64,000 nucleotides of DNA from Alcanivorax sp. DG881 (GCF_000155615.1 NZ_DS989915.1:1231717-1295716); one strand, 5' to 3'. Shown: positions 26,414 through 35,038, counted from the first letter of the stretch. The notes: generated by a model not told the origin, from the letters alone. Numbers and translations: made by a program.

Positions 26414-27049
26414 ATGAAACCTCAACAGCCCCTCATGTCTCCACGGACCAAGAGCAGGGTCACCTTATTAGCCATCGTTGCGCCCTTCGTCCTGTTTTTT
26501 CTGGCTGGACGCTACCTGATCGATGTCGAGGAGCTACCCAAGGTCAACAAGGGCCAATTGCTGGTTCCACACATCGACATGGCCGCCCTCAACGCCACTG
26601 ACAGCAACCAGCAGCCCTACGACGGCAATGACATGAGCACTCAGTGGACCCTGCTCTATGTGGCCGGGGAGGACTGCGATACTCGCTGCAAGAACGGCCT
26701 CTATTATCAAGTACAGCAAGTGCGCCTGACCCTGGGCGAAGACATTCAGCGAGTGCGTCGGGTCATTTTGCATACCGCCCCGGCCGGCGCCGAGTTGCAG
26801 ACGTTCCTCACCGACAAGGTGGATGGCATGGTTTCTATCCATGCGGCTCCCGCCGATGTCACCCAGGCCCTGGCCCCGGTGTATGCCCCCGAGACCAGCC
26901 AGCCCATTGGCGATATTTTTCTGGTCAGCCCGGACGGCCAGATATTCATGCGTTACCCCACGCACGAAAACATGGATGCCACCCTCGAAGAGGCGGAGAA
27001 CATCCGCGTCGATCTCAAACGGACCCTAAAAGGGTCACTGATCGGTTAA
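26414..27049 (+). CDS. Membrane-anchored thioredoxin-fold protein of oxidase assembly cluster
   Basis: A 211-residue protein with one N-terminal membrane helix (about 15-33) and a periplasmic domain. The segment WTLLYVAGEDCDTRCKNGLYYQVQQVRLTLG has a CxxxC pair in the position of SCO/SenC copper ligands, and IGDIFLVSPDGQIFMRYPTHEN ends the fold as in SCO-like proteins. It lacks an obvious conserved distal His of true SCO. Located between surf1 and ctaA, it probably aids oxidase maturation. The class is inferred from fold phrases and position. Confidence 0.72.
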   Translation: MKPQQPLMSPRTKSRVTLLAIVAPFVLFFLAGRYLIDVEELPKVNKGQLLVPHIDMAALNATDSNQQPYDGNDMSTQWTLLYVAGEDCDTRCKNGLYYQVQQVRLTLGEDIQRVRRVILHTAPAGAELQTFLTDKVDGMVSIHAAPADVTQALAPVYAPETSQPIGDIFLVSPDGQIFMRYPTHENMDATLEEAENIRVDLKRTLKGSLIG

Positions 27050-27064
27050 GGCAGGCTCTTGATT

Positions 27065-28126
27065 ATGCAAACCCCCACCGCATCGCAGCGCTGGCTGCGC
27101 CGTTTCTGTATTCTGGCTGTGCTGATGGCCGCCGGCGTAATCATTTTGGGCGCCTGGACCCGACTGTCCGATGCCGGCCTTGGCTGCCCGGACTGGCCCG
27201 GTTGCTACGGCCATCTGGACGTGCGCAAAGCCATCGCACACGTGGCCACCACCAACGAAACCACCCCCGGCGCATTGCGCGAAGCGCATAAGACCGTGCC
27301 GGAAATGGTGCACCGCTATTTCGCCTCCACCCTGGGGCTGGTGATTATCATCATCGCCGCGCTGTCCTTTGTTAACCGCAAGCGGGAAAAGCAGCCGCTG
27401 AAGCTGCCTTTATTCCTGGTGGCACTGGTTATCTTCCAGGGCATTCTCGGCATGTGGACGGTGACCATGGGGCTGCAGCCCACTATCGTGATGCTGCACT
27501 TACTCGGCGGTTTTACCACCTTCACCCTGCTGGTTCTGCTCACCGCCCGGGTGTTCCGTTGGCCCAGCTTCCTCAATGACTGTGATGTGCTGACCCTCAA
27601 GCCGCTGGCATCGATGACCCTGGCCGCCGTTATCCTGCAAATCGCCCTGGGCGGCTGGACCGCCAGCAACTATGCCGCCGTGGCCTGCACCGACCTGCCG
27701 GTGTGCGAAGAAGGCTGGCAGGATCGACTGGATTTCAAGGAAGCCTTTATTTTCTGGGGCCACGAACACGACAAGCCCGACTACGAGTACGGCGTCCTCG
27801 ACAACGACGCGCGCACCACCATTCACGTGATGCACCGCTTCGGCGCCCTGGTGGTCACCCTGCTGATGCTGCTGTTGGTGGGCAAGATTCTGCTGCGTGC
27901 CCGCAGTGTGTTCTTCCGCAATTTCGCACTGGTGATGCTTGGCATCCTCAGCCTGCAGATCGGCCTTGGCCTGAGTAATGTGATGTTTGCGGTGCCGCTG
28001 GATGTGGCCGTGGCCCACAACTTCGTCGCAGTGATACTGTTGGCCAGCCTGGTGCTGTTCATCCGCGCCATTAACGTGAAATGCGGCAAGCGCCAGCCCC
28101 CCAAACAGCAAGGAGCCCCGTCATGA
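27065..28126 (+). CDS. ctaA: Heme A synthase (COX15/CtaA)
   Basis: A 353-residue, eight-helix membrane protein. The first loop has GAWTRLSDAGLGCPDWPGCYG, diagnostic of heme A synthase, with the cysteine pair; further heme-ligand histidines sit in KTVPEMVHRYFA, VMLHLLGGFTT, TIHVMHRFGAL and VAVAHNFVAV. It oxidises the heme O methyl group to make heme A for subunit I. The ATG at 27065 is used rather than a TTG six bases earlier. Its TGA overlaps the ctaB ATG. Confidence 0.95.
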   Translation: MQTPTASQRWLRRFCILAVLMAAGVIILGAWTRLSDAGLGCPDWPGCYGHLDVRKAIAHVATTNETTPGALREAHKTVPEMVHRYFASTLGLVIIIIAALSFVNRKREKQPLKLPLFLVALVIFQGILGMWTVTMGLQPTIVMLHLLGGFTTFTLLVLLTARVFRWPSFLNDCDVLTLKPLASMTLAAVILQIALGGWTASNYAAVACTDLPVCEEGWQDRLDFKEAFIFWGHEHDKPDYEYGVLDNDARTTIHVMHRFGALVVTLLMLLLVGKILLRARSVFFRNFALVMLGILSLQIGLGLSNVMFAVPLDVAVAHNFVAVILLASLVLFIRAINVKCGKRQPPKQQGAPS

Positions 28127-29034
28127 GTGAGTCTGCCCACTGGCGCGACTATCTCGCCCTCACCAAACCCGGCGTGGTCATGCTGCTCATGGTCACCGCA
28201 GTGGCCGGCATGTTCCTGGCCACCGAGCCGGCCGGCATGGTGCCGCTGGGCACCTTCATCCCTGCGTTTGTGGGGCTGTCTCTGGCCATGATGGCCTCCG
28301 CCGCCATTAACCAGATCATGGATCAGAAAATCGACGCCATCATGAAGCGCACCGAAAAGCGCCCGCTGGTGGCCGGCAAGCTGACCCCGAAAGCGGCCAT
28401 CACCTTTGCGGTGCTGCTGGCGGCGGCCTCCATGATCATGCTGTACTTCCTGGTGAACCCGATCACCGCCTGGCTGACCCTGTTCGGCTTTGTCGGCTAC
28501 GCCTTTATTTATACGCTCTATCTGAAACGCGCTACGCCACAGAACATCGTGATTGGTGGCATTGCTGGCGCCATTCCGCCCCTATTGGGCTGGACCGCCG
28601 TCACCGGCGAAGCGCACCCCTATGCCTGGCTGCTGGTGCTGATCATCTTCGTCTGGACGCCACCGCACTTCTGGGCCCTGGCCATTCACCGTCGCGACGA
28701 GTACGCCAAGGCCGACATTCCCATGCTGCCGGTGACCCACGGTATCCCGTTTACCCGCGAGTCGGTGCTGTACTACACCATCCTGCTGTTTATCTGCACC
28801 CTGTTGCCGTATCTCACCGGCATGAGCGACCTGATCTACTTGCTCAGCGCCCTGATTCTCGGCCTGGTGTTTCTTTACCACGCGGTGCGGCTGCGCTTTT
28901 CCGAAGACCCGAAGCTGCCGATGAAAACCTTCGGCTATTCGATCACCTATCTGTTCGCCCTGTTTACCGCTTTGCTGGTGGATCATTATCTGCCTGTGAC
29001 GCCGCAGACCGTGGCCGGGTGGCTGGGGGCATAA
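28123..29034 (+). CDS. ctaB: Protoheme IX farnesyltransferase (heme O synthase)
   Basis: A 303-residue polytopic prenyltransferase. The first Asp-rich motif is NQIMDQKIDAIMKRTEKRP and the second is the loop YAKADIPMLPVTHG; KPGVVMLLMVTAVAGM opens the fold. It attaches a farnesyl chain to heme B, giving heme O for CtaA. The ATG at 28123 overlaps the ctaA stop (ATGA), so translation is coupled. A heptad inverted repeat follows the stop. Confidence 0.96.
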   Translation: MSESAHWRDYLALTKPGVVMLLMVTAVAGMFLATEPAGMVPLGTFIPAFVGLSLAMMASAAINQIMDQKIDAIMKRTEKRPLVAGKLTPKAAITFAVLLAAASMIMLYFLVNPITAWLTLFGFVGYAFIYTLYLKRATPQNIVIGGIAGAIPPLLGWTAVTGEAHPYAWLLVLIIFVWTPPHFWALAIHRRDEYAKADIPMLPVTHGIPFTRESVLYYTILLFICTLLPYLTGMSDLIYLLSALILGLVFLYHAVRLRFSEDPKLPMKTFGYSITYLFALFTALLVDHYLPVTPQTVAGWLGA

Positions 29035-29045
29035 GAAAGACGTTT

Positions 29046-29123
29046 CGAGGTACGAGTTTCGAGTTGCGAAAGTCAAAAGGCACTAGCGCATCTGGTTTTC
29101 GAAACTCGTTACTCGCACCTCGC
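29046..29123. repeat. CGAGTTN heptad inverted repeat (locus 5)
   Basis: Left arm CGAGGTA, CGAGTTT, CGAGTTG, CGAAAGT (29046-29073). Right arm AACTCGT, TACTCGC, ACCTCGC (29103-29123). The arms are near-perfect reverse complements around a 30-base loop. It sits after ctaB and could act as its transcript end. Confidence 0.8.
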
Positions 29124-29191
29124 GACAAACCTTCACGATCTGAACCAGCGGTGCAATACTCTCCTTAACGGCCAAAAAAAGGGAGAGAAAC

Positions 29192-29647
29192 ATGGCAACC
29201 CGCAGCATGGATGACTGGCTCAACGCTTACGGCGAGAGTCACCAGAACCCCACCAACAAGAAAGTGCATTTTGTCTGTGTGCCGGTGATCTTCTTCACCA
29301 TCATCGGCTTTCTCTGGGCCATCCCGGCACCCTTTTTTACCAGCTTCTGGGCCTGCCTGGCGCTGGTCTTCGTGTCCCTCTACTACGCCCGCCTGTCCCT
29401 GCCCATCGCTGCAGGCATGCTGGTATTCAGCCTGCTCTGCCTGGCCGGCCTCAGCCTGATCGCCTCCGCCGGCATCAGTGTCTGGCTGTTTTCGCTGGTA
29501 GTCTTCATTCTCGCCTGGATTGGCCAGTTCTGGGGACACAAGGTAGAGGGCCAGAAACCCTCCTTCTTTGAAGACATCCAGTACCTGATGATCGGCCCGG
29601 CCTGGATCATGGGTTTTCTGTATCGCAAATGGGGCATCAAGTACTAA
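29192..29647 (+). CDS. DUF962/Mpo1-like membrane protein
   Basis: A 151-residue membrane protein starting MATRSMDDWLNAYGESHQNPTNKKVHFVCVP. The HQNPxNKxxHxxxVP motif and the later WIGQFWGHKVEGQKPSFFEDIQYLMIGPAW are hallmarks of the DUF962 family, whose yeast member Mpo1 is an iron-dependent dioxygenase acting on 2-hydroxy fatty acids. The conserved histidines are the probable iron ligands. Four hydrophobic segments are visible. It is flanked by heptad repeats on both sides and stands alone. Confidence 0.88.
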   Translation: MATRSMDDWLNAYGESHQNPTNKKVHFVCVPVIFFTIIGFLWAIPAPFFTSFWACLALVFVSLYYARLSLPIAAGMLVFSLLCLAGLSLIASAGISVWLFSLVVFILAWIGQFWGHKVEGQKPSFFEDIQYLMIGPAWIMGFLYRKWGIKY

Positions 29648-29652
29648 AGACG

Positions 29653-29755
29653 CGAGTGACGAGTCACGAGTCACGAACTTCAAAAGCCGAAAAGATTGCT
29701 TTACTACAGAGACACAGAGCTCATAGCCTTTCGAAACTCGTGACTCGCAACTCGC
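29653..29755. repeat. CGAGTCA heptad inverted repeat (locus 6)
   Basis: Left arm CGAGTGA, CGAGTCA, CGAGTCA, CGAACTT (29653-29680). Right arm AACTCGT, GACTCGC, AACTCGC (29735-29755). Similar word to locus 5, and it flanks the DUF962 gene on the other side. A following ATTCGCTTGCAAGCAAGCG (29768-29786) is a separate short palindrome. Confidence 0.8.
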
Positions 29756-29883
29756 CCCCCCCTGACGATTCGCTTGCAAGCAAGCGCCTACAACGGTTTC
29801 ATGCGCCCCCCTCCTTCCCACTCTACGACTTTTGCAGTAGTTTATAGGCCTACAACAACACCGCTTGGGGAAGGATCACCTGC

Positions 29884-30471
29884 ATGGGCACTCTGATTTT
29901 TTTCGGCATCATCATTGCCGTCATTATTTACATCATTGCCGTCTACAACCGGCTTATCGCCCTGAAGAACCGCTTCAAGAACGGCTTCGCCCAGATTGAT
30001 GTGCAACTGCAGCGCCGTCACGACCTGATTCCCAATCTGGTGGAAACCGCCAAAGGCTACATGAGCCACGAGAAAGAGACGCTCACCCAGGTGATCGAGG
30101 CCCGCAACCAGGCCGTTAGCGCCAAACAGGCCGCCGCCGCCCACCCGGACGACGCCAGCGCCGTGACGCAACTTGGCAAGGCGGAATCCCTGTTGTCCGG
30201 CTCACTGGCCAACTTCTTTGCGCTCAGCGAAAACTACCCGGACCTGAAAGCCAACGACACCATGGCCCAGCTGATGGAAGAACTGAGCAGCACGGAAAAC
30301 CGCATCGGCTTTGCCCGCCAGGCATTCAATGACGCCGTCATGAACTACAACACCTACCGCGAACAATTCCCGCAGAACTTCATTGGCGGGTTATTCGGCA
30401 GCTTTAGCGAAGCCAAACTGCTGCAAATCGAAAGTGAGCAGGCACGCAAGGCCGTGAACGTCAGCTTCTAA
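29884..30471 (+). CDS. lemA: LemA family protein
   Basis: A 195-residue protein with an N-terminal membrane helix (about 3-22) and a helical-bundle domain. The signature YNRLIALKNRFKNGFAQIDVQLQRRHDLIPNLVETAKGY is diagnostic, as is ENRIGFARQAFNDAVMNYNTYREQFP. LemA proteins are often paired with an M48 peptidase, as here; the gap to the next gene is 12 bases. Topology suggests most of the protein faces the cytoplasm or periplasm close to the membrane. Molecular role is unsettled. Confidence 0.94.
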   Translation: MGTLIFFGIIIAVIIYIIAVYNRLIALKNRFKNGFAQIDVQLQRRHDLIPNLVETAKGYMSHEKETLTQVIEARNQAVSAKQAAAAHPDDASAVTQLGKAESLLSGSLANFFALSENYPDLKANDTMAQLMEELSSTENRIGFARQAFNDAVMNYNTYREQFPQNFIGGLFGSFSEAKLLQIESEQARKAVNVSF

Positions 30472-30483
30472 CCCGGCCTCCCC

Positions 30484-32418
30484 ATGGATTTTTTCCAACA
30501 CCAGGAACGGGCCCGGCGTAAAACCGGGCTTTTGGTTCTGTATTTCATTCTTGCGGTCATCGCTATTGTGGTGTGCGTGAATCTGGCGGTATTGCTGACG
30601 CTCTTCTGGGGCGATTTTCAGTCAGTCTCGCCCAGCCAGTGGTTTAGCCACCCTTTCATCCACTGGATTACCGGGCTCACCCTCGCCGTGATGGTGTTTG
30701 GCTGCCTGCTAAAACTCTGGCAACTGCGCAAGGGTGGCCAGGGGCTGGCCGAGATGCTCGGCGCACGCCATATCACCATGGACAGCACCGCCACTCGGGA
30801 AAAGCAGCTGATCAATGTGGTCGAGGAAATGAGCATCGCCTCGGGCATTCCCGCCCCCCAGCTCTATGTACTGGACAAGGAAACCGCCATTAACGCTTTC
30901 GTGGCTGGTTTTCGGCCCTCGGAAACCGTACTCGTGGTCACCCAGGGCACACTCAATGAACTGAATCGGGATGAATTGCAGGGCGTCATCGCCCATGAAT
31001 TCAGCCATATTTTCAACGCCGACATGCGCCTTAATCTGCGTTTGCTAGCCGTATTGGCGGGCATTCTCGCGCTGGGCAAGGTAGGTGAGTACCTGATTCG
31101 CGGGCAACGCCGCTCCTCCTTCAGCCGTTCATCATCCAACCGCAAGGGCGGTGGCGGGCTGGTGTTTGCCGGCCTGGCCCTGATGGTGATCGGCTATGTG
31201 GGCCTGTTCTTCGGTCGCCTGATCAAGGCCGCCATTTCCCGGCAACGGGAACTGCTGGCCGACGCCTCCGCCGTGCAGTTCACCCGCAACCCGGCCGGGC
31301 TCGGCGGCGCGCTGATCAAAATCCGCAACGGCAACGGTTCCCACCTGGCCACGCCCCACGCGGAAGACATGAGTCACATGTGCTTCGGGGAGACACTGCA
31401 CTTTCGTCTGCGCAACCTGCTGGGAACCCACCCACCACTGGACGAGCGCCTGTCCGCCATAGGCAGTGACTGGGTGGCCCGTGCCCGCAGCCGCGCCCGG
31501 GACACGGGGAGTGGCCCGGCGAGCCCAGCAACATCAGGCCCTGCTGCGCCACAGGGCGCCGCCGCCTTTGCCGGTGGCAGCACGGTACCAGAAGGCGCTA
31601 AATCGCCCGAGGCACCCACGCCGTCATCCGCCCCTTCACAGCGGGTCGGTACCGTCAGCGAACCGGATATGGGCTATGCCCGCAGCCTGCTGGAGGCTAT
31701 TCCCGAGGACCTTCGGCGCCAGATACGCTCTCCCCAATCGGCGGAAAGCGTGCTCTACGCCTTGATCCTCAGCACCTCCACCAGCGACACCGAATCGCTT
31801 CTGGATGCACTGAACGTCAGCGATCAACGCCAAGCCCTGGTGACCTTAAGCGAGACAATCAGGGCACTGGGATCACGCCTGCGTCTGCCGCTCATTGATC
31901 TGGCCTTGCCGGTTCTCAAACCGTTGCCCGCCGATAACCGTGCCCGCATCCTGTCGCACCTGACGGCACTGATTGAAGTCGATAACCGCTACACCTTTTT
32001 CGAATGGGCGCTGGTGGGGCTCGCCCACCAGCAACTGGGCGAGCAATCCGGCAAGAACCGGCGCACCCGTTTCCGCCGCTACGGCGCCCTGGCTGCAGAG
32101 CTGCAACTGCTGTTTTCCGTGTTGACCTGGGCCAGTGGCGCCGAAAATGAAGAGGCCCGGACACTGTTTCAGCGCAGTACCCATGGACTGCTGCCCGCCG
32201 GCCGCACCTTGCTGCCCCTGACTCACTGCGGCAGCCACAAGCTCGGCCATGCCATGGACCGGCTGGCCGACCTGTCCCCCCTACTCAAGGGGCCGGTCAT
32301 TGATGCCGCCGCCGACCTGGTGCTGGCCGACGGCAAGGTGCAGGTGCAGGAAGCCGAACTGCTACGAACCATCGCCGCCCTGCTCGAGTGCCCGCTACCT
32401 CCGCTGTTCGCCAGCTGA
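30484..32418 (+). CDS. M48 family membrane metallopeptidase with long C-terminal extension
   Basis: A 644-residue peptidase, more than twice the usual HtpX length (about 290). Two N-terminal helices (about 15-42 and 60-80) precede the catalytic region with zinc motif HEFSH (171-175); RQRELLADASAVQFTRNPAGL carries the third ligand Glu, and a further helix pair lies near 190-250. After about residue 345 comes a Pro/Ala/Gly-rich linker, then a roughly 240-residue helical domain (LLEAIPEDLRRQIRSPQSAESVLYALIL onwards) without a metal motif. Forms a pair with LemA. The extension may regulate or anchor substrates; that is inference. Confidence 0.9.
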   Translation: MDFFQHQERARRKTGLLVLYFILAVIAIVVCVNLAVLLTLFWGDFQSVSPSQWFSHPFIHWITGLTLAVMVFGCLLKLWQLRKGGQGLAEMLGARHITMDSTATREKQLINVVEEMSIASGIPAPQLYVLDKETAINAFVAGFRPSETVLVVTQGTLNELNRDELQGVIAHEFSHIFNADMRLNLRLLAVLAGILALGKVGEYLIRGQRRSSFSRSSSNRKGGGGLVFAGLALMVIGYVGLFFGRLIKAAISRQRELLADASAVQFTRNPAGLGGALIKIRNGNGSHLATPHAEDMSHMCFGETLHFRLRNLLGTHPPLDERLSAIGSDWVARARSRARDTGSGPASPATSGPAAPQGAAAFAGGSTVPEGAKSPEAPTPSSAPSQRVGTVSEPDMGYARSLLEAIPEDLRRQIRSPQSAESVLYALILSTSTSDTESLLDALNVSDQRQALVTLSETIRALGSRLRLPLIDLALPVLKPLPADNRARILSHLTALIEVDNRYTFFEWALVGLAHQQLGEQSGKNRRTRFRRYGALAAELQLLFSVLTWASGAENEEARTLFQRSTHGLLPAGRTLLPLTHCGSHKLGHAMDRLADLSPLLKGPVIDAAADLVLADGKVQVQEAELLRTIAALLECPLPPLFAS

Positions 32419-32644
32419 GCCTCGCCGGTCTACAGTGACCCTCGCCAGGGTCCATTACCCCTGATAGCCCCCAACAAGCGCCACCGCGTGTGGGACGGCG
32501 GGCGCTTCTATTATGCAAAACACTGAATTGGCTTCAAATTGTCAGTTTTAGCTTACAATCATCAGAGCGACTTCCCCATGCATTGGCACGGAAGTACGGG
32601 CAGAATACGAACATCTCCGAAACACTGCCGTTGATCGGCAGGAA

Positions 32645-32660
32645 TGTGATCAACATCACA
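32645..32660 (+). promoter_or_regulatory. CRP/Vfr-type box upstream of hypothetical gene
   Basis: TGTGA-TCAACA-TCACA matches the CRP/Vfr consensus TGTGA-N6-TCACA exactly. Its centre lies about 48 bases before the start of the gene at 32701. No clear -35/-10 pair is visible; the position could mean activation of a promoter just downstream or repression. Confidence 0.65.
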
Positions 32661-32700
32661 CTTTCACGGACGATCAACCTCATGGGACGAGGACGAGACA

Positions 32701-33066
32701 ATGAAATTCAGTAAAGCAAGCACCCGCAATACCTGGGAATTTGTGGCCCACGCCACCGAACAGGTCCGCAATGGTAGCCTGGACCCGGCACTGTCCGCCT
32801 GGGTCAACGCGCAAGGCTTTGCGCTGGATGAAACCGTCTTTTCCTCCGTATGCCGCTTTGATGACGGCATCTACACCGGCACCCTGGTGGACCACCGCGG
32901 CCATGCCTGGGAATTCTTTGCCGACCTGAACGACCCGCAGAACTGCGACCTGGAAGACGTGACAGACACCCTGGGCCCGAAATCCCCGGATCATCCCCAG
33001 GCAGATCTCTGTGACAAGGTCACCATGGCGCTGCTGTACCAGCGTGAACAGCAGCTGGCCGCCTGA
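32701..33066 (+). CDS. Hypothetical protein with CRP-like box upstream
   Basis: A 121-residue soluble protein, mildly acidic, beginning MKFSKASTRNTWEFVAHAT. It has a conspicuous central run FDDGIYTGTLVDHRGHAWEFFADL and four cysteines spaced widely. No signal peptide or membrane helix. I do not recognise the family. It is transcribed alone; a tight TGTGA-N6-TCACA box upstream and a convergent neighbour (gap 22 bases) isolate it as a single unit, possibly under CRP/Vfr-type control. Codon use matches its neighbours, so the frame is probably real. Confidence 0.75.
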   Translation: MKFSKASTRNTWEFVAHATEQVRNGSLDPALSAWVNAQGFALDETVFSSVCRFDDGIYTGTLVDHRGHAWEFFADLNDPQNCDLEDVTDTLGPKSPDHPQADLCDKVTMALLYQREQQLAA

Positions 33067-33088
33067 CCCAGGCGGCCGATTCCCGGCG

Positions 33089-34138
33089 TTATAGGCCGTC
33101 GCGCCGAAAGGGCAGCAACGTTCGCGCTTCGTCCTGATAGCGCAGCACATGCCGCGCCTCTTCCTCACAGAAATCCCCGATCGCCCGCTGAAACGCAGGT
33201 TCGCGCAAATGGTGCATTGACCAGGTAATCACCGGCTCGAAGCCACGCAGAATCTTGTGCTCACCCTGCACGCCCGGATCAAATTCCTGCAACTGCTGCT
33301 CAATGGCAAACTCGATGCCCTGGTAGTAACACATCTCGAAATGCAGGCAATCACGCTCCTGCAGACAGCCCCAGTACCGGCCGTAAAGCTGGGTATCGTC
33401 GAAGAAATACAGGGCCGCCGCGATTGGGGCCTGAGTGTTGTCATCCCGGGCGAGGACCATCATCAGCTGCTCCCCTTGCTGCTCTGCCACCGTCGCGAAA
33501 AAGGCCTCGTTCAGGTACGGCATCTGCCCGCGCTTGAGATAGGTGCTGGCATAGCAACGGTAGAACAAGGCCCAGTCATCCGGCTGGATTTCAGCCCCCC
33601 GGCGCCGTTCGACCTGGATACCCTGCTCCTGAATTCGCCGCCGCTCCTTGCGTAAATTCTTGCGCTTACGGGACTGAAACCGGGCCAGAAACCCTTCGAA
33701 ATCGGCATAGTCACGATTGAACCAGCGAAAATGGCAGGCCTGACGGGACACCAGCGGCAGCTCTGCCAGCGTCTCGCGGCTGGCCAGGTCCGGGAACAGC
33801 AGATGCCAGCCGCTGGCCTGCTGCTCTGCCATTTGCTCGCTCACTGCCTGCCAAAGCGCGTCCGGGCTCCAGTCGCCCAGCCAGCGAGGCCCCACGACCG
33901 GCGTGAACGGTACCGAGGTCACCAGTTTGGGGTAATAAGCCAGCCCATGGCGTTGATAGGCGTCCGCCCAGCTGAAATCGAATACGTACTCGCCACGGGA
34001 ATGATCGCGCCCGTACAGGGGCAGCCACGCCCCTTCACGCTCCACATGGCAGGGCGACCAGCCGGTCTCAGGGGTGGTGGCGCCGCACTGCTGCAACGCC
34101 TGAAAAAAAGCCGGGTTCAGGAATGGATATGACGTCAA
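33089..34138 (-). CDS. GNAT-fold acyltransferase, COG3146/FemAB-like
   Basis: A 349-residue protein of the peptidogalycan-type N-acyltransferase group (COG3146). Diagnostic phrases are SWADAYQRHGLAYYPKLVTSVPFTPVVGPR in the first half and AALYFFDDTQLYGRYWGC, then LHFEMCYYQGIEFAIEQQLQEFDPGVQGEHKILRGFEPVITWSMHHL in the second. No signal peptide; probably cytoplasmic. The phrase QSRKRKNLRKERRRIQEQGI between halves is basic and family-typical. Biochemical substrate unknown. Convergent with the hypothetical gene on its 3' side. Confidence 0.86.
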   Translation of the reverse strand: MTSYPFLNPAFFQALQQCGATTPETGWSPCHVEREGAWLPLYGRDHSRGEYVFDFSWADAYQRHGLAYYPKLVTSVPFTPVVGPRWLGDWSPDALWQAVSEQMAEQQASGWHLLFPDLASRETLAELPLVSRQACHFRWFNRDYADFEGFLARFQSRKRKNLRKERRRIQEQGIQVERRRGAEIQPDDWALFYRCYASTYLKRGQMPYLNEAFFATVAEQQGEQLMMVLARDDNTQAPIAAALYFFDDTQLYGRYWGCLQERDCLHFEMCYYQGIEFAIEQQLQEFDPGVQGEHKILRGFEPVITWSMHHLREPAFQRAIGDFCEEEARHVLRYQDEARTLLPFRRDGL

Positions 34139-34240
34139 AATGACTCCAACATGAGTTTCACCGCCAGCTTGGGTACAATGCCCGGGTTGTGTGGCGCCTG
34201 ACAGTCATTACCGGCAAGCCCTGCCAACAAAAAGGGCGAC

Positions 34241-34304
34241 GGTAACGGGGGTTTTACCCGGGCACGTTAACCGCGCAATACCGCCTCGTCATCTGGCGGT
34301 TTTT
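34241..34304 (+). ncRNA. Structured leader with intrinsic terminator before cold-shock membrane protein
   Basis: In the 213-base gap before the cold-shock-domain gene, GGTAACG (34241-34247) can pair with CGTTAACC (34265-34272) around an inner GGGG/CCC stem, then ACCGCC (34280-34285) pairs with GGCGGT (34295-34300) and runs into TTTT. A TACAAT box at 34174 could start the RNA. It would be an attenuator for the downstream gene or a free small RNA of roughly 120 bases. Confidence 0.45.
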
Positions 34305-34351
34305 ATCCTTACTTTTATCACTCATTGCTTAAACAAGGTAACGTCAATTCC

Positions 34352-34960
34352 ATGAATGTCTCTAAATCGCTGACTATTTTTTACGTCATCGTCACCCTGT
34401 TGCTGGCCATCCCTGGCGCCTGGCTTCTGTTTGCGCCGGAAATGGCCCTGGTGACCATCCACGAAAACCTGGCCATGATTCAGGTTTCCAACATCCACAG
34501 TCAACAAACCGGCCTGGGCCTGTTGCTGGCTGCTGCCGTGAACCTGGTCTGTCTGCTTGGCGGGCGCCAGCGGCTGCCGCTGCATGTGGCGGTGTTCTTC
34601 TACCTGGCCGGCCTGGTAGCCAGCCATGGCAATACCGTTTTCACCCACCAGGCGTGGCTGTGGATTCCGGTCCTCGCCTACCTGCTGCCGCTGATTCCCT
34701 TCAGCAAGCTGGTGCCAGCCAACCTGCCCCGGCCCTCTTTGCCCGGCAAAAATGGTCAGCAGCGTGGTGAAGTGAAGTGGTTCAACCCCAACAAGGGCTT
34801 TGGCTTCATTCTTACTGACAGCGGCGAAGAACTGTTCGTGCACTTCAAAGCCGTACAGAACGGTGGCCGTCGCAGCCTGCGCACCGGCACCAAGGTGCGT
34901 TTTGATACCCGCATGTCCGACCGTGGGGAACAGGCCGATAACGTTTATATCGAGCAATAA
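34352..34960 (+). CDS. Membrane protein with C-terminal cold-shock domain
   Basis: A 202-residue fusion. Residues about 5-125 hold four hydrophobic helices; the last about 65 residues are a cold-shock domain (GEVKWFNPNKGFGFIL, then ELFVHFKAV) with the RNP-1 and RNP-2 aromatic residues intact. It would tether an RNA/ssDNA-binding module to the inner membrane. The ATG at 34352 is preferred because AAGGTAA lies upstream and the family starts with a helix; an open extension begins at 34325. A hairpin with an intrinsic-terminator shape ends 50 bases upstream, see the leader entry. Confidence 0.88.
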   Translation: MNVSKSLTIFYVIVTLLLAIPGAWLLFAPEMALVTIHENLAMIQVSNIHSQQTGLGLLLAAAVNLVCLLGGRQRLPLHVAVFFYLAGLVASHGNTVFTHQAWLWIPVLAYLLPLIPFSKLVPANLPRPSLPGKNGQQRGEVKWFNPNKGFGFILTDSGEELFVHFKAVQNGGRRSLRTGTKVRFDTRMSDRGEQADNVYIEQ

Positions 34961-34980
34961 AGCAACATAAGTCGCATCAC

Positions 34981-35008
34981 GGCACGCAACGGCGGCGAGT
35001 TGCGTGCC
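34981..35008 (+). terminator. Hairpin after cold-shock membrane protein gene
   Basis: GGCACGCAA (34981-34989) pairs with TTGCGTGCC (35000-35008) around a ten-base loop. It follows the stop by 20 bases. There is no T-run, so termination would need Rho or the hairpin protects the 3' end. Confidence 0.5.
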
Positions 35009-35038
35009 GCCTGATTGCCTTGCAGCGGAATAACAATA

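Noticed and set aside
32590..32610. Sigma-54-like TTGGCACGGAAGTACGGGC before the gene at 32701
   Set aside because: The -12 GC is out of place: after GG the tenth base is followed by CG, not GC, so spacing and core fail.
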